This document shows positions 34,812 to 42,578 of a DNA stretch of 64,000 nt, piece after piece. Within the stretch, counting starts at the first letter, position 1; every line of letters starts with the position of its first letter. The stretch covers positions 5,986,001 to 6,050,000 of the forward strand of contig NZ_JAFBCL010000001.1 in the NCBI RefSeq assembly GCF_016907655.1, in the 5' to 3' direction. This DNA comes from Saccharothrix algeriensis. GTDB taxonomy: Bacteria; Actinomycetota; Actinomycetes; Mycobacteriales; Pseudonocardiaceae. A program made the position numbers and the translations under genes. The notes beneath the pieces are model-generated. The model worked only from the letters and a program-made list of their open reading frames with translations. It had not been told where the DNA came from and ran no database searches.

Positions 34812-35465
34812 TCACTCCTCGTCGGAGGGGGTGGGTTTGCGCAGTCGGGTGGCCAGGACGGCGGCCTGGGTGCGGCGTTCCAGGCCGAGTTTGGCCAGCA
34901 GGTGGGAGACGTAGTTCTTGACCGTCTTCTCGGCCAGGAACATCCTCTCGGCGATCTGGCGGTTGGTCAGGCCCTCACCGATGTGATCGAGGACCGCGCG
35001 TTCCTGCTCGGTCAACGACCGGGTGGGATCGCCCTGCTCACGCTCCCGGCGGATGCGGCTCAGCAGGGCCGAGGTGGAACGGGCGTCGAGCAGCGACTCG
35101 CCGGCGGCGACGGTGCGCACGGCGTTCTGCAGGTCGTGGCCCAGGATGCGCTTGAGCACGAACCCCGACGCACCGGCCATGACAGCGTCGAACAGGGCCT
35201 CGTCGTCGGTGAACGAGGTCAGCATCAGGCACTTGAGCTCCGGCATCCGGGAACGCAGCTCACGGCACAACTCGATGCCGTTGCCATCGGGCAACCGCAC
35301 GTCCAACACCGCCACCTCGGCACCGCTGACCGGCACCAGGGCCAACGCCTCGGCCACCGACCCGGCCTCACCCACCACCTCCAGACCGCCGTCATCGTTG
35401 AGCAGTTCGCGGACACCGACCCGGACGACCTCGTGGTCATCCACCAGGAACACGCGCGCCACCAC
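34812..35465 (-). CDS. DevR/DosR-like response regulator
   Basis: A 217-residue NarL-type regulator: receiver with VFLVDDHEVVRVGVRELLND, phosphoacceptor aspartate in VAVLDVRLPDGNG (about residue 55), Lys in GFVLKRILGHDL, and a LuxR domain LTEQERAVLDHIGEGLTNRQ to EKTVKNYVSHLLAKLGLERR, close to mycobacterial DosR. Two GTG codons start it after GGGAAGGGTGG. It is the probable partner of the DevS-like kinase although the genes converge rather than form an operon. Confidence 0.92.
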   Translation of the reverse strand: MVARVFLVDDHEVVRVGVRELLNDDGGLEVVGEAGSVAEALALVPVSGAEVAVLDVRLPDGNGIELCRELRSRMPELKCLMLTSFTDDEALFDAVMAGASGFVLKRILGHDLQNAVRTVAAGESLLDARSTSALLSRIRREREQGDPTRSLTEQERAVLDHIGEGLTNRQIAERMFLAEKTVKNYVSHLLAKLGLERRTQAAVLATRLRKPTPSDEE

Positions 35466-35581
35466 AAGGCCACCCTTCCCTCATCACCCTCCGGGAACGA
35501 CGTTCTCCCACGGCCGGCTGCGGGGACAGGGTCGTAAGCCCCTGTCGGACAAGGGCGAACCGGGTGCGGGGGTCCCGGCCG
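35466..35581. promoter_or_regulatory. DevR upstream region with an inverted repeat
   Basis: GACAGGG (35525-35531) and CCCTGTC (35540-35546) form a 7-bp dyad with an 8-base spacer about 60-80 bases before the regulator. It shares GGGGACA and CCCCTGT with 32788-32802. A candidate autoregulatory site; unproven. Confidence 0.35.
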
Positions 35582-36130
35582 TCAGGGGGCGTCGACCGCC
35601 TCCGACAGCAGGTCCACGGCCGCGCGGCGCGGGGTGGGCGGGACCGGTGGGCGGAACCCGACGCGCAGCACGGCCTGCGGGACGACCCCGCCGACCGAGC
35701 GGCGCAGCTCTTCGCGCACCGACCGCGCCTCGGCCGCCCGCGACAGGTCCGTCGCGGACAGGCCCAGGTCCGCCGCGGTCAGCAGGACGCGTTGCAGCGC
35801 CTGCCCGGCCCGCAACTCCGCCAGTGGTCCGTCGGAGAACGAGCAGAGCACGACGACCAGCGGGTCGGGATCGTGGTCCTCGCCCGGCGGGCGCTCGGCG
35901 GCCCGGGAGCCGCGCGGCACGCCGTCGTCGTGTCGCGGGCAGGCCCACCGGCCCGGTTCGGCCCGCACCGCGGGGGCCCGGCCCTGGACGCGGTGCGCCC
36001 CGGCCACGAGGCCCGGCACCCCGGCCCGTTCACCGCGGTCGGTCACGACGTGCAGCCAGGAGCGCTCCCGCTCGGCCGCCCGCACCAGCGCGTGGCGGTG
36101 GGCGGCGGGGACCGGGACGTCGCGGGAGAC
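35582..36130 (-). pseudogene. Truncated Acg-type nitroreductase family protein
   Basis: Only the C-terminal half of an Acg-family protein is readable: HALVRAAERERSWLHVVTDR, then DPLVVVLCSFSDGPLAELRA, GQALQRVLLTAADLGLSATD and QAVLRVGFRPPVPPTPRRA, ending at a TGA. Intact homologues are roughly twice as long. The N-terminal half is missing and the frame upstream becomes a plus-strand UspA fragment. A GTG at 36085 could give a 167-residue truncated protein. In mycobacteria Acg belongs to the DosR regulon, which fits the neighbouring DevS/DevR genes. Confidence 0.7.
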
Positions 36131-36151
36131 GTCGCGGAGAACGAGGCGTCC

Positions 36152-36375
36152 CTGCGGGGAGCCCCGCTCACGGCGGTCATCGCCTGGAACGACTTCCTGG
36201 TCGACAGCGCCTGCCACTCCCGTTTCACCGTCGACTGGGCCGAGGTGGAGCAGGTGCGCGTGCCGGCCGAGCGCCTCGCGGGCCGGCAGGAGAAGTACCC
36301 GGACGTGCGGGTCCACCGCGCGATCGTCCACGACCGCCCGGTGCGGGCGCTCGCCCTGGCGGGGCAGGGGCCTGA
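36152..36375 (+). pseudogene. Universal stress protein remnant (middle segment)
   Basis: The plus-strand frame gives PLTAVIAWNDFLVDSACHSR and VPAERLAGRQEKYPDVRVHR followed by DRPVRALALAGQG. This is the second-domain core of a tandem UspA protein up to the point where the nucleotide-binding loop should follow; then similarity ends. No proper start or end. It lies head to head with the truncated Acg gene, so a deletion or rearrangement probably joined the two. Confidence 0.7.
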
Positions 36376-36866
36376 CGCGCCCGGTCCGCCGACCGACTGG
36401 CCTGGCCCGGCCGGCCGCGTCCGGGCCGCAGGGATCCGCGGGCTGAGGGCCGAAGGCCCCCGCGCCCGCAGGACCCGCCCCCGGTCTTCGCCGCCGGAGC
36501 CCGGAGCAGGGCACCGAGGAGGAGAGGGCGGACGACAGGATCGCGGTGGGTCGGAAGCCGTGGCCGACCGCGAGCCGGCCGCCGACGTGGTGAGCCCGCG
36601 CGCCGTGTGAGTCGTCCGGCGCGAAGGGCAGGCCGAGCGTCGCGGTGAAGGCTGCGAGCCCTCGACGTCGCGGCCGGGTCGTCGGTCAGCTCCGCCACCA
36701 GGACGAACCTGTCCCGCATCGGTTTGCCCGGGTCGGCGGGCGATCGCGGCGGCGCCACCTTGCCGCCGCCTCCACCGCCCCGGTTGCCCGCCCTGCCCGC
36801 GATCACCGCGCTGCCGACCACGGTGGGCCCGCCCTCCTCCGCCGCGACACCGCGTGACCGACCCCG
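36376..36866. other. Apparently decayed coding region
   Basis: About 490 bases with no intact gene. On the minus strand MRDRFVLVAELTDDPAATSR (near 36718-36660) is protein-like, and in another frame AFTATLGLPFAPDDSHGARA then HHVGGRLAVGHGFRPT (36655-36545) continues plausibly, as if one gene were broken by a frameshift. The original family was not recognised. Confidence 0.4.
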
Positions 36867-38024
36867 CTAGCGGGGCGCTGCGGTGGTGCTCCCCGCCGGC
36901 GCGCCGAGCCACCGGGTGATCAGCGGTCCGGAGGTGGCCAGGACGAGCACGTAGGCGGTGATCAGCGGCCCCAGCCCGGGGTGGGTGGCGCCGACCAGGC
37001 CCGAGATCACGACGGAGAACTCGCCGCGGGCGATCAGGGCGGTACCGGCGCGCAGGCGGCCGCGGCGCGCGGAGCCGTCGCGCCGGGCGGCGTACCAACC
37101 GGTGGCGACCTTGCCGGCGGCGCCGACCGCGGCCAGCGCGAGTGCGACGGGGAGGCCGGGCAGCAGTTCCGCCGGGCTGACGGCGAAGCCGATCGCCAGG
37201 AAGAACGCCGCGGCGAACAGGTCGCGCAGCGGGCTGAGCACCCGGCGGGTGCGTTCGGCGGCCTCGCCGGTGAGCGTGAGGCCGACGAGGAAGGCGCCGA
37301 CCGCAGCGGAGACGTTGGCGAACTCGGCCAGGGCGGCGACCACGAGGGTGACGCCGAGCACTCGGAGCATGAGCTGTTCGGCGTCGGGGTGGGCCAGCCA
37401 CCGGTTGACGTGCCGGCCGAAGCGGTGGGCCACCAGGAACGCGCCGGCGACGGCGGTGACGGCGACCAGGACGCCCAGTGCCGCCTGCCACCACGTGCCG
37501 CCCGCCACGAGGACGGCCAGCACGGGCAGGTAGACGGCCATGGCGAAGTCCTCCATGACCAGCACGGCCAGCACGGCCGGGGTTTCACGGTTGCCCAGCC
37601 TGCGCAGGTCGCCCAGCAGGCGGGCGATGACACCTGAGGACGACACCCACGTCGCACCCGCCAGCGCGAGGACGCCGACGGCGTCGAGGCCGAGCAGCCA
37701 CCCGGCCACCGCGCCGGGCCCGGCGCCCAGCAGCAGGTCCAGTGCGGCGGAGGGGACGTGGCGGCGCAGGCTGTGGGTGAACTCGGCGGTGGAGAACTCC
37801 AGCCCCAGGGTGAGCAGCAGCAGCACGACGCCGATCGAGGCGCCCGCCTCGACGAACCCGCCGGCCGCGGGCGCCGGCGCGATCCCGCCCTCGCCGAGTG
37901 CCAGGCCCGCGACCAGGTACAGCGGGATCGCGGGCAGGCCGAACCGGCGGGCGGCCGTGCCCAGCGCGCTGAGGGCGACCAGGATGAGGCCCAACTCCAG
38001 CAGCAGGGCCAGCGAGGTGTGCAC
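36867..38024 (-). CDS. CPA2-family cation/proton antiporter
   Basis: A 385-residue membrane protein of about 12-13 helices. LVAGLALGEGGIAPAP, LLLLTLGLEFSTAEFTHSLR, GATWVSSSGVIARLLGDLRR and ALIARGEFSVVISGLVGA are the conserved KefB/KhtU-type segments. No C-terminal TrkA-N domain is attached; the regulatory domain is instead encoded by the adjacent upstream gene, 6 bases away, as in KhtT-KhtU K+/H+ systems. Start is GTG. Confidence 0.9.
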   Translation of the reverse strand: MHTSLALLLELGLILVALSALGTAARRFGLPAIPLYLVAGLALGEGGIAPAPAAGGFVEAGASIGVVLLLLTLGLEFSTAEFTHSLRRHVPSAALDLLLGAGPGAVAGWLLGLDAVGVLALAGATWVSSSGVIARLLGDLRRLGNRETPAVLAVLVMEDFAMAVYLPVLAVLVAGGTWWQAALGVLVAVTAVAGAFLVAHRFGRHVNRWLAHPDAEQLMLRVLGVTLVVAALAEFANVSAAVGAFLVGLTLTGEAAERTRRVLSPLRDLFAAAFFLAIGFAVSPAELLPGLPVALALAAVGAAGKVATGWYAARRDGSARRGRLRAGTALIARGEFSVVISGLVGATHPGLGPLITAYVLVLATSGPLITRWLGAPAGSTTAAPR

Positions 38025-38030
38025 GCCGGT

Positions 38031-38510
38031 TCAGCCCCCGACGATGCGGCGGACGCCCCCGATGCCCTCGGCCGTGCCGATCACGACCAGCACGTCGCCC
38101 GGAAGGATGATCTCCGCCGGAGTGGGAGAGGTGATGACGCCGTCGCCGCGCACGATCGCGACCACCGACACACCGGTGCGCGTGCGCGCCCGCATAGCCC
38201 CCAGCGGCCGGCCGGCGTGCGGTGACCCCTCCGGCACGTCGACCCGGTCCGACACCAGGCCCGGCACTTCCCGCGACAGGTCGGCGAACCGCTCGGCGAT
38301 GCGCGGTGCGCCGAGGATCTCGGCGACGGTGTCGGCCTCCTCCCGCGTCAGCCGGAGCAGCGGCCGGCCCTCATCCGGGTCCTCCGGCGGGTAGGACACC
38401 AACTCGAAGCCACCCTCGCGGTGGGCGATCACCCCGATCCGGGCACCGTCGGCGTTGGTGAACTCGTAGCGCAACCCGACACCCGGCAACAACACCTCGT
38501 TGACGTCCAC
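38031..38510 (-). CDS. TrkA-C (RCK-C) regulatory subunit of the CPA2 antiporter
   Basis: A 159-residue soluble protein. The N-terminal half (VLLPGVGLRYEFTNADGARI and HREGGFELVSYPPED) matches KhtT-like N-terminal domains. The TrkA-C domain is at about 85-157 (VPEGSPHAGRPLGAMRART to IILPGDVLVVIGTAEGI). It should bind a ligand (c-di-AMP in characterised actinobacterial and Bacillus relatives) and gate the antiporter encoded 6 bases downstream. GTG start. Confidence 0.9.
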   Translation of the reverse strand: MDVNEVLLPGVGLRYEFTNADGARIGVIAHREGGFELVSYPPEDPDEGRPLLRLTREEADTVAEILGAPRIAERFADLSREVPGLVSDRVDVPEGSPHAGRPLGAMRARTRTGVSVVAIVRGDGVITSPTPAEIILPGDVLVVIGTAEGIGGVRRIVGG

Positions 38511-38694
38511 CGCGACATCATGCCCCGAGGAAGCCGGTCGCTATCAGGCTGCCGGCTCGGCGGGTGCGGCTGAAGGGCGCGCGGGGTTCCCGGACCCGCG
38601 CCACCGAATCGCCGGACCCGCACTAGGGCGGACATCGCGACCTCGGCCACTGCCACACTGCCGGTGCGGACGATCGAGGGCGGCGATTGGCACG

Positions 38695-41600
38695 ATGAAT
38701 TCCGGAGAGGATTCGGCGCCGGTCTTCCCGAACGGGGGAATTCACCAGGAGGGGCGGGCTTCCCACGGGGGTACCGTCAACCAGGCCGGCAGGGACCTGA
38801 ACTTCTACCACGGCGACGGGGTGAACACCCGTCGGCGCACGGTGCCGCACCACGTCGTGGACGAGTGCCCCTACCCCGGGCTGGCCTCGTTCGAGCCGGA
38901 GCAGGCGAAGTGGTTCTTCGGCCGGGACGGGCTGGTGACCGAGCTGAACGCCCGCTTGGACCTGCGGCTGCGCGAAGGCGGGATCCAGGTCGTGGTGGCC
39001 CCGTCGGGCGCGGGCAAGTCGTCGTTGCTGCGGGCGGGTCTGCTGCCCAGGCTCGACCAGGGCTCGCTGCCCGGCTCGCGCAAGTGGCCCAAGCTGCTGT
39101 TCACGCCCACCTCGGACCCGCCGGCGGCGTTCGCCGACGCGATCGCGCGGTGGTCGGGGGACGACCGGGAAGCGGTGGCCGCCGAACTCGCCGACGGGCG
39201 GCTGACGACCTTGGGGGATGCGCTGCGCGGCCCCGACGGCGACCTGGGCGCGCGGGTCGTGGTCGTGGTGGACCAGTTCGAGGAATTGTTCACGTTGTGC
39301 TCGGACGAGCACCGGCGACGCGCTTTCATCGATCTCCTCGTGGAAATCGCCGATCCCGCGGCAGGCCCGCCGGGGCTGGTCGTGGTGGGCGTGCGGGCGG
39401 ACTTCTACGCGGCCTGCGCCAACCAGCCCGCGATTCGCGCGGCGTTGCAGGACTCGCCGCTGGTCGTCGGCCCGATGTCGGAACCGGAACTGCGCGAGGC
39501 GATCCGCTACCCGGCGCAGGACGTCGGCTTGGACGTCGAACCCGGCCTGGTCGAGGTGCTGCTCCGCGACCTCGGGGTGGCCACCGAGGGCTACGAGGCC
39601 GGACGCCTGCCGCTGCTGGCCCACGCGCTGAGGGTCAGCTGGCAGCAGCGGCACGGTGCCACGTTGACCGTGCAGGGCTATCGGGACACCGGCGGCATCG
39701 AGCACGCCATCGCCACGACCGCCGAGCGGACCCACACCGCCCTGGACGACGACGGGCAGCGCGTGGCGCGGTGGCTCTTCCGACGGCTGATCAGGATCGG
39801 GGACGGCACCGAGGACATCCGGCGCCGCGGTTCCCTGGCCGAGCTGGTGGACGCCGCCGGCCCCGATCACGCGACCGTTGCGGCGGTCGTGGAAGCGTTC
39901 ACCGGTGCGCGGCTGCTCACCCGGCAGCAGGACAGCGTGCAGATCACCCACGAAGCCCTGCTGCACAGCTGGCCCAGGCTCAAGGGATGGATCACCACCG
40001 ACCGCGTCGGCCGGTTGACCCACCAGGGCTTGGAGGAAGCTGCCACGGCCTGGGACCGCGCGGACCGCGACTCGTCCCTGCTGTTCTGGGGCAGCCGGCT
40101 CAACACCGCGCAGGCGTGGGCCGACAGCGCGCTGCCCGGCGAGCTGAGCCCGCTCGGGAAAGCCTTCCTCGCGGCCTGCCTGCGGGCGCGACGCCGTGCC
40201 GCGCGGCGGCGGACCAGGCTGGTAGCCGTGCTCACCGTGCTCACCGCGGTCGCCTCGACCGCGGCTTTCTTCTCCTTCCAGCAGCAGCACGAAGCCGTCC
40301 GGCAGCGCGACCTCGCCGTCTACAACCGGGTCCTCGCCGAAGCCGATCAGCTCCGCGGCTCCGACGTGTCGTTGTCCGCGCAGCTCCACCTGGTGGCGCA
40401 CCGGATCCGGCCCGGTGACGAGACCGCCACGCGGCTGGTCACCGCCGCGAGCGGGCCGCTGTCCACCCCGCTGACGGGTCACACCGACCGGGTCACCGCG
40501 GTGGCGTTCAGCCCGGATGGACGCACGCTGGTCACCGGCGGCATGGACAAGACCGGGTCCGTGCGGGTGTGGGACGTTTCCGATCCCACCCGGCCCGGGG
40601 CGTCGGGGCGATCCGGCGGCGACCCCTCCGACGCGGCCCACTCGTTGGCCTACAGCCCGGACGGGCGCACGGTGGCCACCGGTGGTCTCGCCGGGGTGGT
40701 GCAGTTGTGGACCGTCGCCGACTCGACCCGTCCCGTGGTGTTGCGCGGCCCGTTCAGCGAGGAGAACGGCTGGCGGGGTCAGGTGGGCACCATCGGTGCC
40801 CTCGCGTTCAGCCCCGACGGCCGCTTCCTGGCGGCGGCCAGCGAGTCCGGGACGGCGCAGGTGTGGAACGTCGCCGACCCCGCGCTGGCGCAGTCGCCCA
40901 GCGAGGTCGTCGGCCACGGTGATCCGGTCGGGGCGGTGGCGTTCAGCCCGGACGGGCGCACGCTCGCCACCGGCAGCGACGATTCCACCGTCCGGCTGTG
41001 GGACGTCACCGACTACGCCCGCCCTGTGCTGGTGGGAACGACACCGCGAGGCCACGCCGGCGCGGTGAACTCGCTCGCGTTCAGCCCGGACGGGCGCATG
41101 CTCGCCAGCGGCAGCGACGATTCCACCGTTCGACTGTGGAACGTCGCCGATCCCGCCGCGGTCACCACGATCGGCGCCTCCCCGCGCAGCCACCTCAGCA
41201 CCATGGCCAGCTCCGTGGCCGCGGTGGCGTTCAGCCCGGACGGGCGCACGCTGGCCGGCGGCAACAGCGATTCGACGGTGCAGTTGTGGAACATCTCCGA
41301 CCCCGCTCGACCCAAGGTCCTCGGCAACCCGCTGAGGGGGCACCTCGGGACCGTCAGCGCGGTGGCGTTCAGCCCGGACGGACGGACGCTGGCCACCGGC
41401 AGCATCGACCAGGCCGTGAGGCTGTGGAACCTCCCGGGCACGGCGCTGACCGGTGCGGCCACCACCACCTACTCGGTGGCGTTCAGCCCGGACGGGCGCA
41501 CGCTCGCCGCCGGCACGGGTGATCCCGACGTGCGGTTGTGGGACTTGTCCGACCCCGTCCGGCCCGCGGCGCTGGGCAGTCCGCTGACCGACGTGGGCAC

Positions 41601-42516
41601 AGCCGTCGGTTCGGTGGCGTTCAGCCCGGACGGGCGCGTGTTGGCCGTCGGCAGCGACGATGCAGCGGTGCGGTTGTGGAACGTCGCCGAACCCGCCCGG
41701 CCGAAGCGGCTGGGAGAACCGCTGGTCGGGCACGAGCACTCCGTCAACGCGGTGGCGTTCAGCCCGGACGGGCGCGTCCTGGCCACCGGCAGCAGCGATT
41801 CCGCGACGCGCCTGTGGGACATCTCCGACCCCGGTAGCCCCGCGCTCATGGGCTACCCGCTGGCCAAGGACAGCGACGTCACCCGGATGTCCGGTCGCAG
41901 CGACGCCATCTTCTCGGTGGCGTTCAGCCCGGACGGGAACGCCCTGGCCACCGGCAGCAGCGACTACACGGCGCGGCTGTGGAACGTCTCGAACCGGGCA
42001 CGGCCCGTGCCACTGGGCCCGCCGTTGACCGGCCACACCCAGATGGTCTTGTCGGTGGCGTTCAGCCCGGACGGCCGCACCCTCGCCACCGGCAGCGCCG
42101 ATTCCACGGTTCGGTTGTGGGACCTGTCCGACCGTGCTCGGCCGGTCCCGCGGGGGTCGCCGTTGACCGGCCACACCCAGATGGTCTTGTCGGTGGCGTT
42201 CAGCCCGGACGGCCGCACCCTCGCGACCAGCAGCGCCGATTCCACGGTTCGGTTGTGGGACCTGTCCGACCGTGCTCGGCCGGTCCCGCGGGGGTCGCCG
42301 TTGACCGGCCACACCGACGCCATCCGCGCGCTGGCGTTCAGCCCGGACGGCCACACGCTGGCCACCGGCAGCAGCGACCTGTCGGTACGGCTGACGGGGC
42401 TGGACGTGGAGCGCGGCGTCGAGCGGATCTGCGCCGTCACCGGGAACACGCTCACCACCGGGAATTGGGAGCGTTACGTCGGCGGTGACCTCCCCTACGA
42501 CCCGCCCTGCGGCTGA
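38695..42516 (+). CDS. STAND NTPase with 14 WD40 repeats and an N-terminal amyloid-like motif
   Basis: A 1273-residue protein. Residues 25-40 hold GGTVNQAGRDLNFYHG, resembling RHIM/PP-type amyloid-signalling motifs. An nSTAND-type NTPase follows: PYPGLASFEPEQAKWFFGRD at 59-78, Walker A APSGAGKSSLL (102-112), Walker B VVVVDQFEELF (about 189-199). A membrane helix is at about 508-528, then 14 WD40 repeats from about residue 595 (consensus VAFSPDGRTLATGSxDSTVR), enough for two seven-bladed propellers. Such proteins are signal-transducing ATPases in which WD40 sensors trigger an effector. ATG 38695 is chosen because similarity starts just after it. A WD40-kinase gene follows 62 bases on. Confidence 0.9.
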   Translation: MNSGEDSAPVFPNGGIHQEGRASHGGTVNQAGRDLNFYHGDGVNTRRRTVPHHVVDECPYPGLASFEPEQAKWFFGRDGLVTELNARLDLRLREGGIQVVVAPSGAGKSSLLRAGLLPRLDQGSLPGSRKWPKLLFTPTSDPPAAFADAIARWSGDDREAVAAELADGRLTTLGDALRGPDGDLGARVVVVVDQFEELFTLCSDEHRRRAFIDLLVEIADPAAGPPGLVVVGVRADFYAACANQPAIRAALQDSPLVVGPMSEPELREAIRYPAQDVGLDVEPGLVEVLLRDLGVATEGYEAGRLPLLAHALRVSWQQRHGATLTVQGYRDTGGIEHAIATTAERTHTALDDDGQRVARWLFRRLIRIGDGTEDIRRRGSLAELVDAAGPDHATVAAVVEAFTGARLLTRQQDSVQITHEALLHSWPRLKGWITTDRVGRLTHQGLEEAATAWDRADRDSSLLFWGSRLNTAQAWADSALPGELSPLGKAFLAACLRARRRAARRRTRLVAVLTVLTAVASTAAFFSFQQQHEAVRQRDLAVYNRVLAEADQLRGSDVSLSAQLHLVAHRIRPGDETATRLVTAASGPLSTPLTGHTDRVTAVAFSPDGRTLVTGGMDKTGSVRVWDVSDPTRPGASGRSGGDPSDAAHSLAYSPDGRTVATGGLAGVVQLWTVADSTRPVVLRGPFSEENGWRGQVGTIGALAFSPDGRFLAAASESGTAQVWNVADPALAQSPSEVVGHGDPVGAVAFSPDGRTLATGSDDSTVRLWDVTDYARPVLVGTTPRGHAGAVNSLAFSPDGRMLASGSDDSTVRLWNVADPAAVTTIGASPRSHLSTMASSVAAVAFSPDGRTLAGGNSDSTVQLWNISDPARPKVLGNPLRGHLGTVSAVAFSPDGRTLATGSIDQAVRLWNLPGTALTGAATTTYSVAFSPDGRTLAAGTGDPDVRLWDLSDPVRPAALGSPLTDVGTAVGSVAFSPDGRVLAVGSDDAAVRLWNVAEPARPKRLGEPLVGHEHSVNAVAFSPDGRVLATGSSDSATRLWDISDPGSPALMGYPLAKDSDVTRMSGRSDAIFSVAFSPDGNALATGSSDYTARLWNVSNRARPVPLGPPLTGHTQMVLSVAFSPDGRTLATGSADSTVRLWDLSDRARPVPRGSPLTGHTQMVLSVAFSPDGRTLATSSADSTVRLWDLSDRARPVPRGSPLTGHTDAIRALAFSPDGHTLATGSSDLSVRLTGLDVERGVERICAVTGNTLTTGNWERYVGGDLPYDPPCG
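42025..42300 (+). repeat. Near-identical tandem 138-bp WD40 units
   Basis: Units 42025-42162 and 42163-42300 differ at only two positions that I can find, and the next unit (42301 on) begins identically. They encode WD repeats 12 and 13. Other repeats in the gene are far more diverged, so this is a recent duplication or gene conversion. Confidence 0.9.
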
Positions 42517-42578
42517 GTCGGGACGAACCCGGTGGACCACGAGTTCAGCGCACGAGCACGTCGTCGGAGGAGGTGGTC

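Noticed and set aside
38623..42540. A 1305-residue antisense open frame opposite the STAND gene
   Set aside because: It mirrors the WD40 repeat DNA and lacks any domain or ribosome site; the plus strand has intact Walker and WD40 motifs.
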